NCBI RefSeq assembly: GCF_002920895.1 | Contig: NZ_PQVG01000001.1 | Span: 1 to 64,000, forward strand | DNA: 64,000 nt | Source of the DNA: Flavobacterium alvei | GTDB lineage: Bacteria; Bacteroidota; Bacteroidia; Flavobacteriales; Flavobacteriaceae | Reading direction: 5' to 3' | Shown here: piece after piece, positions 53,359 through 63,067 of the stretch | How positions within the stretch are numbered: position 1 is the stretch's first letter | Layout of the letters: each line of letters begins with the position of its first letter | The notes under the pieces: model-generated | What the model saw: the letters and a program-made list of their open reading frames with translations, nothing else | Database searches by the model: none | What the model was told of the DNA's origin: nothing | Made by a program: the position numbers and the translations under genes

Positions 53359-54060
53359 ATGAAAATTGCACTTTTAGGATACGGGAAAATGGGTCAAACC
53401 ATCGAAAGAATTGCACTAGAAAGAGGACACGAAATTGTTTTGAAAAAAGACGAATTCAACACCTATGAAAGACTTTCAGATGCCGATGTTGCTATCGATT
53501 TTAGTATTCCAGCCGTAGCTGTAGAAAACATATCGAGTTGTTTTTATACCAACGTGCCTGTAATTTCAGGAACAACAGGCTGGTTAGACCGTTATGACGA
53601 GATGGTAGCACTTTGCGAAGAGAAAAAAGGAGCTTTTATCTCGAGTTCTAATTTTAGCTTAGGCGTAAATCTTTTCTTTGGACTCAATGAATATTTGGCA
53701 AAAATGATGTCAAAATTTGATTCCTATAAAGTAGATATGGAAGAAATTCACCATACTCAAAAACTAGATGCTCCTAGTGGAACCGCCATTTCATTGGCAA
53801 AAGGTGTTATCGAAAATAGCAATTACACTAATTGGACAATGGAAAATCCTAATTCAAATGAGATTCATATTGAAGCCCTAAGAATAGGTGATGTTCCTGG
53901 AACACATACTGTAACTTACAATTCCGGCATCGATTCTATAGAAATAAAACACACCGCTCACAATCGCGAAGGTTTTGCACTTGGTGCTGTAATTGCAGCC
54001 GAGTGGATTGTAGGAAAAAAAGGGGTTTTCTCTATGAAAGATGTTCTAGAAATGAACTAA
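53359..54060 (+). CDS. dapB: 4-hydroxy-tetrahydrodipicolinate reductase
   Basis: Catalyses the second step of the diaminopimelate branch of lysine and peptidoglycan synthesis. The 233 residues are shorter than E. coli DapB, as is typical for this phylum. Visible are the nucleotide-binding start LGYGKMGQTIE, PVISGTTGW, SSNFSLGVN and the catalytic EIHHTQKLDAPSGTA, and near the end HTAHNREGFALGAV. It lies 11 bp after the DUF5683 gene. Confidence 0.95.
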   Translation: MKIALLGYGKMGQTIERIALERGHEIVLKKDEFNTYERLSDADVAIDFSIPAVAVENISSCFYTNVPVISGTTGWLDRYDEMVALCEEKKGAFISSSNFSLGVNLFFGLNEYLAKMMSKFDSYKVDMEEIHHTQKLDAPSGTAISLAKGVIENSNYTNWTMENPNSNEIHIEALRIGDVPGTHTVTYNSGIDSIEIKHTAHNREGFALGAVIAAEWIVGKKGVFSMKDVLEMN

Positions 54061-54141
54061 AAAAGTTCTAAACATAATAAAAATATTTAGATTTTAAATT
54101 TCAACCGAAATCTAAAATCTAAAATCTAAAATCTAATAATT

Positions 54142-55845
54142 ATGACACTATATCAATGGTTTGTATTTTTCCTAATTGTACAAATAATTCACTTTTTAGG
54201 AACTTGGAAATTATATGAAGCAGCAGGAAGAAAACGCTGGGAAGCTGCAATTCCAATCTATAACGCCATCGTTTTAATGAAAATTATTGGTCGTCCAACT
54301 TGGTGGACAGTCTTACTTTTCATACCTATTATCAACCTGATTATGTTTCCAGTTATTTGGGTAGAAACATTGAGAAGCTTTGGAAAACGTTCTTCATTAG
54401 ATACCTTTTTAGGAATTGTAACTTTCGGTTTCTACATTTACTATATTAATTATACCCAACAATTAAATTACATTTCAGACCGAAGTTTAAATCCAGAAAA
54501 CAAGGCTGCAGACACCGTAAGTTCTTTGCTTTTTGCCATTATTGTGGCTACAATGGTACACACTTATTTGATACAACCCTTTACAATTCCAACTTCGTCA
54601 TTAGAAAAATCATTACTTATTGGTGATTTTTTATTTGTTAGTAAAATGAATTATGGAGCAAGAGTTCCGATGACCACAGTAGCTTTACCGATGGTTCACG
54701 ACTCTATTCCTTTAACAAAAAACAAATCCTATTTGAGTTGGCCACAACTGCCTTATTTTAGATTACCTTCTTTTCAAAAAATTGCTAAAAACGACATTGT
54801 AGTTTTCAACTGGCCTGCCGATACAGTGTATCAATTTTTTGATAGATCAGGCAGAAAAGCAGTTCTGAAACCCATTGACAAAAAATCAAATTATGTAAAA
54901 AGATGCCAAGGAACACCAGGTGATGTTTTAGAAATAAAAGATGGTCAAGTATATATAAATGGTAAACCTTTGGTTCTTCCTGAAAGAGCAAAACCACAAT
55001 ACGAACATACTGTTTACTCCGCAAAAGGCGTTTCAAACGAAGTATTAATGACAACGGGCTCAACAGAGTTTAATAGAGTTTACATCATAAAACCAAATAG
55101 CGAGGAACAAATAAATGCAGTTCAACCTTATGTTTTAAGTGCAAATCAAAATAAAGACAAATCATTTAATGTGATAACTGGATTCAAAGGAATTCCGTTA
55201 AAAGTGATTGAAAGTTCAGGAATTTATGCCCAAGAGGTTTATGATGCAAAAGCCGATGTGAACCTTACTCTAAAAGCTGCTGCCGAATTACGTAAGAATA
55301 CTACAATTGACTCTGTAATTAGGCATATTGCAAAAAAAACAACCGCATTTGACACCAGTATATTTCCACATAATACCAATTGGACTATTGATAATTTTGG
55401 CCCAATAACAATTCCTGAAGAAGGAAAAACAGTAGAATTAAACCAACAAAACCTACCTCTTTACAAAAGAATTATTGTAAATTATGAAGGTAATTCTCTT
55501 GAAAATAATGGCAGCACAATCAAAATAAATGGTGAAGTTACCAAATCATACACTTTCAAACAAAATTACTATTGGATGATGGGAGACAATCGTCATCGCT
55601 CTGAAGACAGCCGTTATTGGGGTTTTGTTCCAGAAGATCATATCGTAGGGAAACCCGTTTTCATTTGGATGAGTTGGGACACAAATGGGTCAGGATTGGG
55701 CAAAATTCGTTGGGAACGCTTATTCACAACCGTTGGTGGTGATGGTCAACCACAATCGTATTTTCAATTTTTCTTGATTGCCCTAGTTGCCTTTTTTGTG
55801 GGCGAGTATTTTTGGAAAAAAAGAAAAGATAAAAAAAATATTTAG
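54142..55845 (+). CDS. lepB: Signal peptidase I
   Basis: Removes Sec signal peptides at the outer face of the inner membrane. The 567 residues are long for the family. Three N-terminal helices (DUF5684-like) lead to a fourth before the S26 catalytic domain: PTSSLEKSLLIGD with the nucleophile Ser at about 153, NDIVVFNWP, and YVKRCQGTPGDVLEIKDG with the general-base Lys. A large insertion precedes YYWMMGDNRHRSEDSRYWGFVPEDHIVGK. Context parAB-dapB-lepB-wbqC is the usual Bacteroidota order. Confidence 0.95.
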   Translation: MTLYQWFVFFLIVQIIHFLGTWKLYEAAGRKRWEAAIPIYNAIVLMKIIGRPTWWTVLLFIPIINLIMFPVIWVETLRSFGKRSSLDTFLGIVTFGFYIYYINYTQQLNYISDRSLNPENKAADTVSSLLFAIIVATMVHTYLIQPFTIPTSSLEKSLLIGDFLFVSKMNYGARVPMTTVALPMVHDSIPLTKNKSYLSWPQLPYFRLPSFQKIAKNDIVVFNWPADTVYQFFDRSGRKAVLKPIDKKSNYVKRCQGTPGDVLEIKDGQVYINGKPLVLPERAKPQYEHTVYSAKGVSNEVLMTTGSTEFNRVYIIKPNSEEQINAVQPYVLSANQNKDKSFNVITGFKGIPLKVIESSGIYAQEVYDAKADVNLTLKAAAELRKNTTIDSVIRHIAKKTTAFDTSIFPHNTNWTIDNFGPITIPEEGKTVELNQQNLPLYKRIIVNYEGNSLENNGSTIKINGEVTKSYTFKQNYYWMMGDNRHRSEDSRYWGFVPEDHIVGKPVFIWMSWDTNGSGLGKIRWERLFTTVGGDGQPQSYFQFFLIALVAFFVGEYFWKKRKDKKNI

Positions 55846-55910
55846 TTATAAGTTTCAGGTTTAAAGTTTCAAGTTCCATAACCTGAAACTTTAAACAAAA
55901 AAACAAACAG

Positions 55911-56534
55911 ATGGACACTTTATTACATCCCTCCTATTTCCCTTCAATTAGTCACTTTGTAGCTATGGCTCAATCTGACAAAATGGTGTTTGAAATGGAG
56001 GATAATTTCCAAAAACAAACCAATCGCAACCGGATGTATATTTACAGTCCAAATGGAATACAACTCTTGAATATTCCCGTAAAACATTCAAAACAAGCCC
56101 ATCAAAAAACCAAAGAAATCAAAATTGAAAATGATTTCAATTGGCAAAAACAACATTTCAAATCACTAGAAGCTGCTTATAGAACTTCGCCTTTTTTTGA
56201 GTTTTTTGAAGATGAGATCCTTCCCATTTTCGAAAAAAAACACCATTTTTTGATGGATTTGAATTTTGAAACTATGGAATTTGCCGCCAAGTGTTTGCGA
56301 ATGAAATTGGATTATGAAACTACAACCGAATATTTTCATAAAATAGATTCGAGTAGTATTTTAGATTTCAGATTTTTGGTTGATGGAAAAAAAGACGCAT
56401 CACAATTCGAAAGTTACACACAAGTTTTTGGTGACAAACACGGATTTTTGAACAATCTTAGCATACTGGATTTGTTGTTCAATGAAGGGAAATACGCTTT
56501 GGATTATTTGAAAAATCAAACATTAATCAAATAA
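55911..56534 (+). CDS. WbqC family protein
   Basis: A 207-residue protein with HPSYFPSISHFVAMAQSDKMVFE at the start and the FKSLEAAYRTSPFFEFFEDEI segment typical of WbqC-like proteins. It is a predicted enzyme fold with no settled reaction, found near both polysaccharide genes and lepB in this phylum. It lies 65 bp after lepB. The stop is 9 bp from the convergent EEP gene. Confidence 0.82.
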   Translation: MDTLLHPSYFPSISHFVAMAQSDKMVFEMEDNFQKQTNRNRMYIYSPNGIQLLNIPVKHSKQAHQKTKEIKIENDFNWQKQHFKSLEAAYRTSPFFEFFEDEILPIFEKKHHFLMDLNFETMEFAAKCLRMKLDYETTTEYFHKIDSSSILDFRFLVDGKKDASQFESYTQVFGDKHGFLNNLSILDLLFNEGKYALDYLKNQTLIK

Positions 56535-56543
56535 TTTTCTCTT

Positions 56544-57593
56544 TTATTCCATCGACAATTTTGCCATAATGGGATAATGATCTGAGTTTTCAAAATCAGA
56601 AAAACTTTCAAATTTCTTGACTTTCATTTTATCATCTGCAAAAATATAATCGATTCTGGCAGGATAATATCTGAATTTATAAGTGGCTCCAAAACCTACT
56701 CCTGCTTCTTCAAAACTATCTTTCAAAGCACCTTTGATATTTCGATACACATAAGAAAAAGCACTATTATTCATATCGCCACAAATGATTATAGGATAGG
56801 GACAATCTTTTTTGTGGGCTTTAATCAGTTCTGCTTGTTGCTGTTGTTGCTTGAAAGCTTTGCTTATTCTATTAAAAAGTTTTTGTGATTTACCTTGATT
56901 GATGGCATCAATATTTTTTTCGTCCAATTCAGAAACATCAGGAGAAATTTTTATGGATTGAAGATGCATATTATAAACCCTAATAATGTCTTTTCCTCTT
57001 TTGATGTCAACAAAAACAACATTATTATTCGAATTGGGAAACGCAATATTTCCTTGATTTATAATAGGAAATTTAGAAAAAATAGCCTGAGCCGTTTTGA
57101 TTTGATTTCCTTCCATCAAAACATATTTATGGCTATATACTTTCAAATCGATATTCGCAGAATTTGAAAACTCCTGAATGCACAAAATATCAGGATTTTT
57201 TTCGTTGATAAATGTCAAAATATCTTGTGGTACATCATCTCTATCCAGCCATTTAAAAACATTTAACAATCGAACATTATAACTCATTACCGTAAAATCA
57301 TTCTCATCTTCGGGATATTCGTGAGCTGAAAACTTATAGAATTTATTAAAAAAAGTGATTCCCATCAAAAGAACCAAACCCGACAGAATCATTCGCTTCT
57401 TGAACTGAAACCCCCAATACAAGAAGAACAAGCCATTCAAAACAAAAAACAACGGCATAAACAAGGTAAAAACAGACAAAAGCGGAAAAAGTTTTGGCGC
57501 TAAAAAAGGCAAAACATAAGCAACTATAGTGGATACAGTTAGCACTATATTCAAAAAAAACATTATTTTATTAAACCACGAAAGGTTTTTCAT
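56544..57593 (-). CDS. Membrane-anchored endonuclease/exonuclease/phosphatase family protein
   Basis: A 349-residue protein with three N-terminal helices and a C-terminal EEP domain: MSYNVRLLN, DILCIQEFS, YNMHLQSI, IICGDMNN and a final NSDHYPIMAKL. It is probably a phosphodiesterase acting at the periplasmic face. It is not closely similar to the secreted DNase-like protein at 5484. Substrate unknown. Confidence 0.87.
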   Translation of the reverse strand: MKNLSWFNKIMFFLNIVLTVSTIVAYVLPFLAPKLFPLLSVFTLFMPLFFVLNGLFFLYWGFQFKKRMILSGLVLLMGITFFNKFYKFSAHEYPEDENDFTVMSYNVRLLNVFKWLDRDDVPQDILTFINEKNPDILCIQEFSNSANIDLKVYSHKYVLMEGNQIKTAQAIFSKFPIINQGNIAFPNSNNNVVFVDIKRGKDIIRVYNMHLQSIKISPDVSELDEKNIDAINQGKSQKLFNRISKAFKQQQQQAELIKAHKKDCPYPIIICGDMNNSAFSYVYRNIKGALKDSFEEAGVGFGATYKFRYYPARIDYIFADDKMKVKKFESFSDFENSDHYPIMAKLSME

Positions 57594-57667
57594 TTCATAT
57601 TAATTTCATTACTGCAAACTGCGACTGAACACTAAACACTGATTACTAAACACCAATTACTGAACGC

Positions 57668-58525
57668 TTATTTCCCTGCTTTAAACAAAAATTCTTTTTC
57701 TTCTTTTGTCAAACAATCGTATCCCGATTTACTGATTTTATCCAAAATCTCATCTATTTGCTGTTGCGTTTTATCTTTGGATACAATCCTAGAAGCGGGT
57801 TTAGAAACTGGTTTTTGATAATTTCTATGCACTTTTTTGAAAGGCTTAGATTCGGTTTTCGTAAACAAATTAACAAAAAAATCGAATAGGTTCGAAACAA
57901 TTTTACTCAAATCGGTTCCGTTTTGAAGGAATTTAATAAATACAAACCCAAAAAAAGCACCAGCCAAATGCGCAATATGTCCGCCTGAATTTTCTAAACG
58001 GAGTTGCATCACATCAATTAGAAGTACAACAACTGTAACATGCCAAAGCTTGACATTGCCAATAAGCATCAAGCGTAAGTTCATCAAAGGTTGATAAACG
58101 GTAGTTGCAACCAAAATGGCCATTATGGCACCCGAAGCCCCAACAATAGGTGAAACAACCTCCATTAAATAGAATGCAACAACAAAAACAGCACCCGAAA
58201 ATAGAGCCGATAAAAGGTACAATCCCAATAACTGTTTCTGAGTGAAAAAAGTCAAAAACAATTGGCCCGAAAAATGCAGCACTATCAGATTGAAAAAAAT
58301 GTGAATGAAATCGGAATGAAAAAAAGAATAGCTAAGTATTGACCAAGGTTTCCACAACAAATCGGCTGGATTTGAAGACAAACTAACAAACGAAAGGAAA
58401 TCGATTTGCAATAATCCAAAAATCACATACGAAACTATGAAACAAGCAATATTCCAGTAGATTAACCTTTGAGTTATTCCACCAAATTTGTACTGCTGTT
58501 TTAAATCGTCAATTATACTGCTCAT
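57668..58525 (-). CDS. Rhomboid family intramembrane protease
   Basis: A 285-residue protein with six helices. The catalytic Ser lies in IVGASGAIMA and the His in GHIAHLAGAFFGF; the HxxxN motif reads HIFFNLIVLH. A long basic C-terminal tail (about 205-285) has QKPVSKPASRIVSKDKTQQQ and a small helical end. It is adjacent to a second rhomboid on the same strand with 66 bp between. Confidence 0.92.
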   Translation of the reverse strand: MSSIIDDLKQQYKFGGITQRLIYWNIACFIVSYVIFGLLQIDFLSFVSLSSNPADLLWKPWSILSYSFFHSDFIHIFFNLIVLHFSGQLFLTFFTQKQLLGLYLLSALFSGAVFVVAFYLMEVVSPIVGASGAIMAILVATTVYQPLMNLRLMLIGNVKLWHVTVVVLLIDVMQLRLENSGGHIAHLAGAFFGFVFIKFLQNGTDLSKIVSNLFDFFVNLFTKTESKPFKKVHRNYQKPVSKPASRIVSKDKTQQQIDEILDKISKSGYDCLTKEEKEFLFKAGK

Positions 58526-58591
58526 ATTGAGTTATGAATTATGAGTTATGAGTCATTAGTAAGCCTGCATTCTGAACACTGATTACTAAAA

Positions 58592-59374
58592 TTAATTCCA
58601 ACGATTGTTGTTAAACTGATTTTTCTTCCAATACCACATCATTAAGAAACCTGTCAAGGCACCACCAACGTGGGCAAAATGAGCTATCCCTGTACTTCCT
58701 GCGCCAAAAATGGATTGTCCTTTGAATCCCAAAAACAAATCAATAGCTAAAATTCCAGGTACAAAATATTTCGCCTTAATCGGAACTGGAATAAACATCA
58801 AAGCCAATTCAGCATTAGGAAACATAAAAGCAAAAGCGGCTAATAATCCATAAATAGCTCCAGAAGCTCCAACAACAGGCATATTATAGGCAAAAAACAT
58901 GTCATGTAAAATTTGTTGGTCTAAATCTGGAGGTCTAACTGAAAAACTCATTCCGCCAGTTTTAAGAAAATTTTGAATTTGATTTTCCAAACCCAAATCA
59001 GTCAAATGGTTCAAACCAATTTGATAAGTATAAAAATTAATTCCTGAATGCAACAATGCCGCCCCTAATCCGCAAGAAATGTAGAAAAACAAGAATTTTT
59101 TTCCACCCCAAAAATGTTCCAAAGTAGAGCCAAAAGAATATAAAGCAAACATATTAAAAGCGATATGCATTAATCCTCCATGCATGAACATATGGGTAAT
59201 TAATTGCCAAATATGAAAATCGGGATTCTCTGGAAAATATAAGGACAGAATTCTAAAAGCTGGATTATAGGGATTAAAACTTTCCATTGAAAAACCTCCT
59301 AATACAAAAGTTCCAATGAAAAAAAGAATATTAATAATCAATAGTTGCTTAACAACTGGTGTGATGTTCATCAT
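58592..59374 (-). CDS. Rhomboid family intramembrane protease
   Basis: A 260-residue rhomboid with HMFMHGGLMHIAFNMFALYSFG (HxxxxHxxxN-type), the Ser in PVVGASGAIYGLLAAFA and the His in AHFAHVGGALTGF. It overlaps the mutL stop by 4 bases, so it is translated with mutL. The sequence differs clearly from its neighbour at 57668, so the pair is not a recent duplication. Confidence 0.93.
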   Translation of the reverse strand: MMNITPVVKQLLIINILFFIGTFVLGGFSMESFNPYNPAFRILSLYFPENPDFHIWQLITHMFMHGGLMHIAFNMFALYSFGSTLEHFWGGKKFLFFYISCGLGAALLHSGINFYTYQIGLNHLTDLGLENQIQNFLKTGGMSFSVRPPDLDQQILHDMFFAYNMPVVGASGAIYGLLAAFAFMFPNAELALMFIPVPIKAKYFVPGILAIDLFLGFKGQSIFGAGSTGIAHFAHVGGALTGFLMMWYWKKNQFNNNRWN

Positions 59375-61227
59375 AGTGCAAATTTTTTATCTAAATCTTC
59401 CACACGCATCGTGATGAAAGTAGGTTTTTGAAAAGGCGAAACATTAGGATCTTTGCAAGCAAAAAGTCCGTTGACCAAGTTTTCTTGTTCTTTTTCGGTT
59501 AAATAGGCTCCTGTTTTTACGGCCAAACTTCGAGCCATCGATTTGGCAATGGTGTCATTCTGACTAAAGCTACTCTCTGGAATTCCGTTTTGTAAATCAC
59601 TCAAAAGTTGCTCAAAAACGATTGTAACTTCGCTTTCTGATATGTTTACAGGCAAACCAGAAATTACAACGCTTTCGTCGTTTGTCTCTTCAAAAACGAA
59701 ACCGGTATTGGTCAAAGACGGCATCAATTCAGATAATAATTGCATTTCATCTTTCGAAAAATACAAATGTAACGGAAACAATAATTGCTGGCTTGAAGCC
59801 AATTGAACTGTAATATTGGTCAAAAATTGTTCATACAAAATACGTTGGTGTGCTCGCTGTTGATCCACAATTATCATTCCTGACTTAATCGGGTTTACAA
59901 TATACTTCTTATGAATTTGATAGGTTTTATGAACTACTTGCTCGACTTCATCAGCATTAAACAAAGAGGAAGTTACTGTGTCATTCTCAAAAGTTAGCGT
60001 GTCATTTTCCTCAAAATCCTGTTTCAAACCCACATACAAACTCTCCCAATTTGATACTGATTCAGTTCTTTTGTAACTAGAATTGGAATTTGCATAATGT
60101 TTATTAGGTTTCTCCTCTTCTGAAAAAGGATTGAAATTGCCATCAACCTGAATAGTTGGAGTTGCTCCTTCTAAATCTTTATAATGATATGGTGTATCTA
60201 AATTGGCATCACGCTCGAAATCCAAAACAGGTGCCACATTAAATTGTCCTAAACTATGTTTTATCGAAGCCCGCAATATGGCATACAAAGCCGATTCATC
60301 ATCAAACTTGATCTCCGTTTTGGTGGGATGAATATTAATATCTATAGTATTGGCAGGCACTTGAAGGTAAATAAAATAACTAGGCTGTACACCATCTTTC
60401 AACAGTCCTTCATAAGCAGCCATAACTGCATGGTGCAAATAACCACTTTTTATGAATCGGTCATTGACAAAGAAAAACTGCTCGCCACGACTTTTTTTAG
60501 CAAATTCAGGTTTACAAACAAACCCTTGAATGGATACAATTTCAGTTTCTTCATTAACAGGAACTAATTTCTCATTCGTCTTACCCGAAAAAACAGCCAC
60601 AATTCGTTGTCTCAAACTTGAGGCTGGCAAATTGAACATTTCGCTTCCGTTGTGGAAAAAAGTAAAATATATTTTAGGATGTGCCAATGCTACTCGCTGA
60701 AATTCATCAATGATATGGCGGTATTCTACGATGTCTGACTTCAAGAAATTGCGGCGAGCAGGAATATTAAAAAACAAGTTTTTGACAGCAAATGAAGTGC
60801 CTTTTGGTAAAACCGCTACATCTTGCGATACAAACTTACTCCCTTCAATAACAATATGAGTTCCTAATTCTTCTTGATCTTGCTTGGTTTTCATTTCTAC
60901 ATGAGCAATCGCAGCAATCGATGCCAATGCTTCGCCACGAAACCCTTTGGTGTGTAAGGAAAACAAATCTTCGGCTTGGCGAATTTTGGAAGTAGCGTGA
61001 CGCTCAAAACACAAACGAGCATCGGTAACACTCATTCCTTTTCCGTTATCAATGACTTGAACCAATGATTTCCCGGCATCTTTAATGATTAATTTGATGT
61101 CATTCGCTCCAGCATCTACTGCATTTTCAAGCAATTCTTTGACTACCGAAGCCGGTCGCTGAACGACTTCTCCAGCAGCAATTTGATTAGCAACATGATC
61201 AGGAAGCAATTGGATAATACTCGACAT
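59371..61227 (-). CDS. mutL: DNA mismatch repair protein MutL
   Basis: A 618-residue GHKL ATPase that couples MutS to strand excision. The N-terminal block has LPDHVANQIAAGEVVQRPASVVKELLENAVDAGA in outline, DNGKGM, ATSKIRQAEDLFSLHTKGFRGEAL, and RGEQFFFVNDRFI. The C-terminal domain has IIVDQQRAHQRILYE, related to the DQHA-type metal site. CKDPNVSPFQKPTFI at the end is also C-terminal. It starts with ATG at 61227. Confidence 0.95.
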   Translation of the reverse strand: MSSIIQLLPDHVANQIAAGEVVQRPASVVKELLENAVDAGANDIKLIIKDAGKSLVQVIDNGKGMSVTDARLCFERHATSKIRQAEDLFSLHTKGFRGEALASIAAIAHVEMKTKQDQEELGTHIVIEGSKFVSQDVAVLPKGTSFAVKNLFFNIPARRNFLKSDIVEYRHIIDEFQRVALAHPKIYFTFFHNGSEMFNLPASSLRQRIVAVFSGKTNEKLVPVNEETEIVSIQGFVCKPEFAKKSRGEQFFFVNDRFIKSGYLHHAVMAAYEGLLKDGVQPSYFIYLQVPANTIDINIHPTKTEIKFDDESALYAILRASIKHSLGQFNVAPVLDFERDANLDTPYHYKDLEGATPTIQVDGNFNPFSEEEKPNKHYANSNSSYKRTESVSNWESLYVGLKQDFEENDTLTFENDTVTSSLFNADEVEQVVHKTYQIHKKYIVNPIKSGMIIVDQQRAHQRILYEQFLTNITVQLASSQQLLFPLHLYFSKDEMQLLSELMPSLTNTGFVFEETNDESVVISGLPVNISESEVTIVFEQLLSDLQNGIPESSFSQNDTIAKSMARSLAVKTGAYLTEKEQENLVNGLFACKDPNVSPFQKPTFITMRVEDLDKKFAL

Positions 61228-61331
61228 TTTTAGATTTCAGATGTTAGATTGCAGATTTCAGATTTCGAATTCAAAATCCGAAGTGAGCAAATTTAAGGAT
61301 TTTCTATTGGGATTACTACCCAAAATAATCA

Positions 61332-61377
61332 TAAAAAACAAAAAACCTATACCATCAAATGAATAGTATAGGTTTTT
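61332..61377 (-). terminator. Terminator after ribH
   Basis: Arms AAAAACCTATAC (61341-61352) and GTATAGGTTTTT (61366-61377) form a perfect 12-bp hairpin with a T-rich run after it on the minus strand. Confidence 0.8.
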
Positions 61378-61395
61378 AGAATTATAAAATTTGTG

Positions 61396-61965
61396 TTATT
61401 CTTCAATCATCTTCAGTCCTTCAATTTGCAAAGGTCCTGAGGATAATAATTGTTGGTTTTTAATTTGGTGATTAAAAGAGGCTTGATGTCTCAAATATGC
61501 CATTTTAATAGCTGCAATAGCTGCTTCTGTTCCTTTATTTCCGTGTTTTCCTCCACTTCTGTCAATGGATTGTTGCATTGTATTGTCTGTCAAAACACAA
61601 AAGATAACTGGAATATCAGTTTCTACATTCAAGTCTTTAATTCCTTGTGAAACGGCTTCGCAAACAAAATCAAAATGTTTAGTTTCGCCTTGAATAACAC
61701 ATCCAATAGCAATTACAGCATCTACATTTTGAGTTTGCAACATTTTTTTAGCTCCGTAAACAAGTTCAAAACTCCCTGGAACATTCCAACGAATGATATG
61801 CTCTGATGGCACTTCATTTTCCAAAAGTCCCTTAACAGCACCGAAACAAAGCCCTTCGGTTATCGTATCATTCCATTCTGAAACAACAATCCCAAACCGA
61901 AAATTTTTCGCGTCTGGGATTGCATTTTTATCGTATTCGGATAAGTTTTTATTTATAGTTGCCAT
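61396..61965 (-). CDS. ribH: 6,7-dimethyl-8-ribityllumazine synthase
   Basis: Penultimate enzyme of riboflavin synthesis. The 189 residues are slightly longer than usual because of a C-terminal tail. Visible are RFGIVVSEWNDTITEGLC, RWNVPGSFELVYGAK, IAIGCVIQGETKHFDFVCEAV and VIFCVLTDNTMQQSIDRSG with the conserved GKHGNKGTEAA. It lies 81 bp downstream of the TPR protein gene on the same strand. Confidence 0.95.
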   Translation of the reverse strand: MATINKNLSEYDKNAIPDAKNFRFGIVVSEWNDTITEGLCFGAVKGLLENEVPSEHIIRWNVPGSFELVYGAKKMLQTQNVDAVIAIGCVIQGETKHFDFVCEAVSQGIKDLNVETDIPVIFCVLTDNTMQQSIDRSGGKHGNKGTEAAIAAIKMAYLRHQASFNHQIKNQQLLSSGPLQIEGLKMIEE

Positions 61966-62046
61966 CTTATATTTAAGATTTTAAAGTTTAGATTTCTGAT
62001 TACAAAAATACAAATCTAAAATCTAAAATCTACAATCTAAGATTAT

Positions 62047-62826
62047 TTATTGTGCCAATCCAATCAATACATCAATTGTTGCACCTTCTGGAGTACTTTC
62101 ATAATTGTCTTTAATATCGGTAAAATATTTAAGAGCATCTTCTTTATTTCCTAAAGCTAAAGCAGTTTTTCCTGCTTTCAATAAGAAACGTGGTGTTGTA
62201 AAATCGTTTTTATTAGATTCAGCTGCTTTTACATAATATTCTAAAGCTTCTTTTGGTTGATTTTTTTGCGAATAAGCATCTCCAATTGCACCAGTTGCCA
62301 TAGCACTTATTACAAGATCATCCGATTTGAATTTTCCTAAATATTCAATCGCTTCAGCATATTTTCCTGTATTCAAATAAGCAATACCAGCATAATAGTT
62401 CGCTAAATTTCCAGCATCAGTTCCTGAATATTCATCGGCAATTTTCACAAATCCCCATTTTCCTTCAGAACCATTCAAGGCTAATTTATATAACGAATCA
62501 CTTGCTACACCATTTGTTGCTTTTTCAAAATCTTGTTGTGCTACAAACATTTGGTTAGCTGCATCATCCTCTTTTGGCGCTGCTACAAATTTTTGGTAAG
62601 CTAAATATCCAACAGTTAATAAAGCTATTGCACCAACAACTCCAATAATAATTTTTTGATTTTTGGCTACAAAATCTTCAGTTTTTGAAGCAGTTGCATC
62701 CAAAGTTGAGAAAACTTCAGCGGTAGTACTATTCTTTTCTAATTCTGCTACATTGATATCCTCTGTAACTTCTTTAACTTCTTTTTCTTTTGCTGGTTTA
62801 TATCCTCTTTTATTATAAGTAGCCAT
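62047..62826 (-). CDS. TPR-repeat membrane protein (YfgM-like)
   Basis: A 259-residue protein with a charged cytoplasmic N-terminus, one membrane helix (KIIIGVVGAIALLTVGYLAYQKF) and a TPR-type helical region (about 115-259; units GNLANYYAGIAYLNTGKYAEAIEYLGKF and AIGDAYSQKNQPKEALEYYVKAAE). It may assist envelope protein folding as YfgM does; that is inference from layout. It is upstream of ribH and divergent from recF. Confidence 0.85.
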   Translation of the reverse strand: MATYNKRGYKPAKEKEVKEVTEDINVAELEKNSTTAEVFSTLDATASKTEDFVAKNQKIIIGVVGAIALLTVGYLAYQKFVAAPKEDDAANQMFVAQQDFEKATNGVASDSLYKLALNGSEGKWGFVKIADEYSGTDAGNLANYYAGIAYLNTGKYAEAIEYLGKFKSDDLVISAMATGAIGDAYSQKNQPKEALEYYVKAAESNKNDFTTPRFLLKAGKTALALGNKEDALKYFTDIKDNYESTPEGATIDVLIGLAQ

Positions 62827-63067
62827 TTAAATTTTAATTTAGTGAGCCGCAAAAATAAAATTTTTATTTGTATAGTCACAAAAAAAATGTCTTTATATTC
62901 AAATAAAAATACATTATCCTTTTTTTATACTCTTGATTCTTCCGATTTGAAAAATATTTGTCCATTGAAATTGCCTAAAAGTAATTTTTATCGATATTTT
63001 TCGATAATTTGCACCCTCTTAAAAACAATACGAAAGGCCTGATTTTCTTATACCCGCAAGACTAAAA

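Noticed and set aside
57668..59374. Tandem duplication of rhomboid genes
   Set aside because: The two proteins share only family motifs and differ in length and termini, so they are neighbouring paralogues, not a recent duplication.
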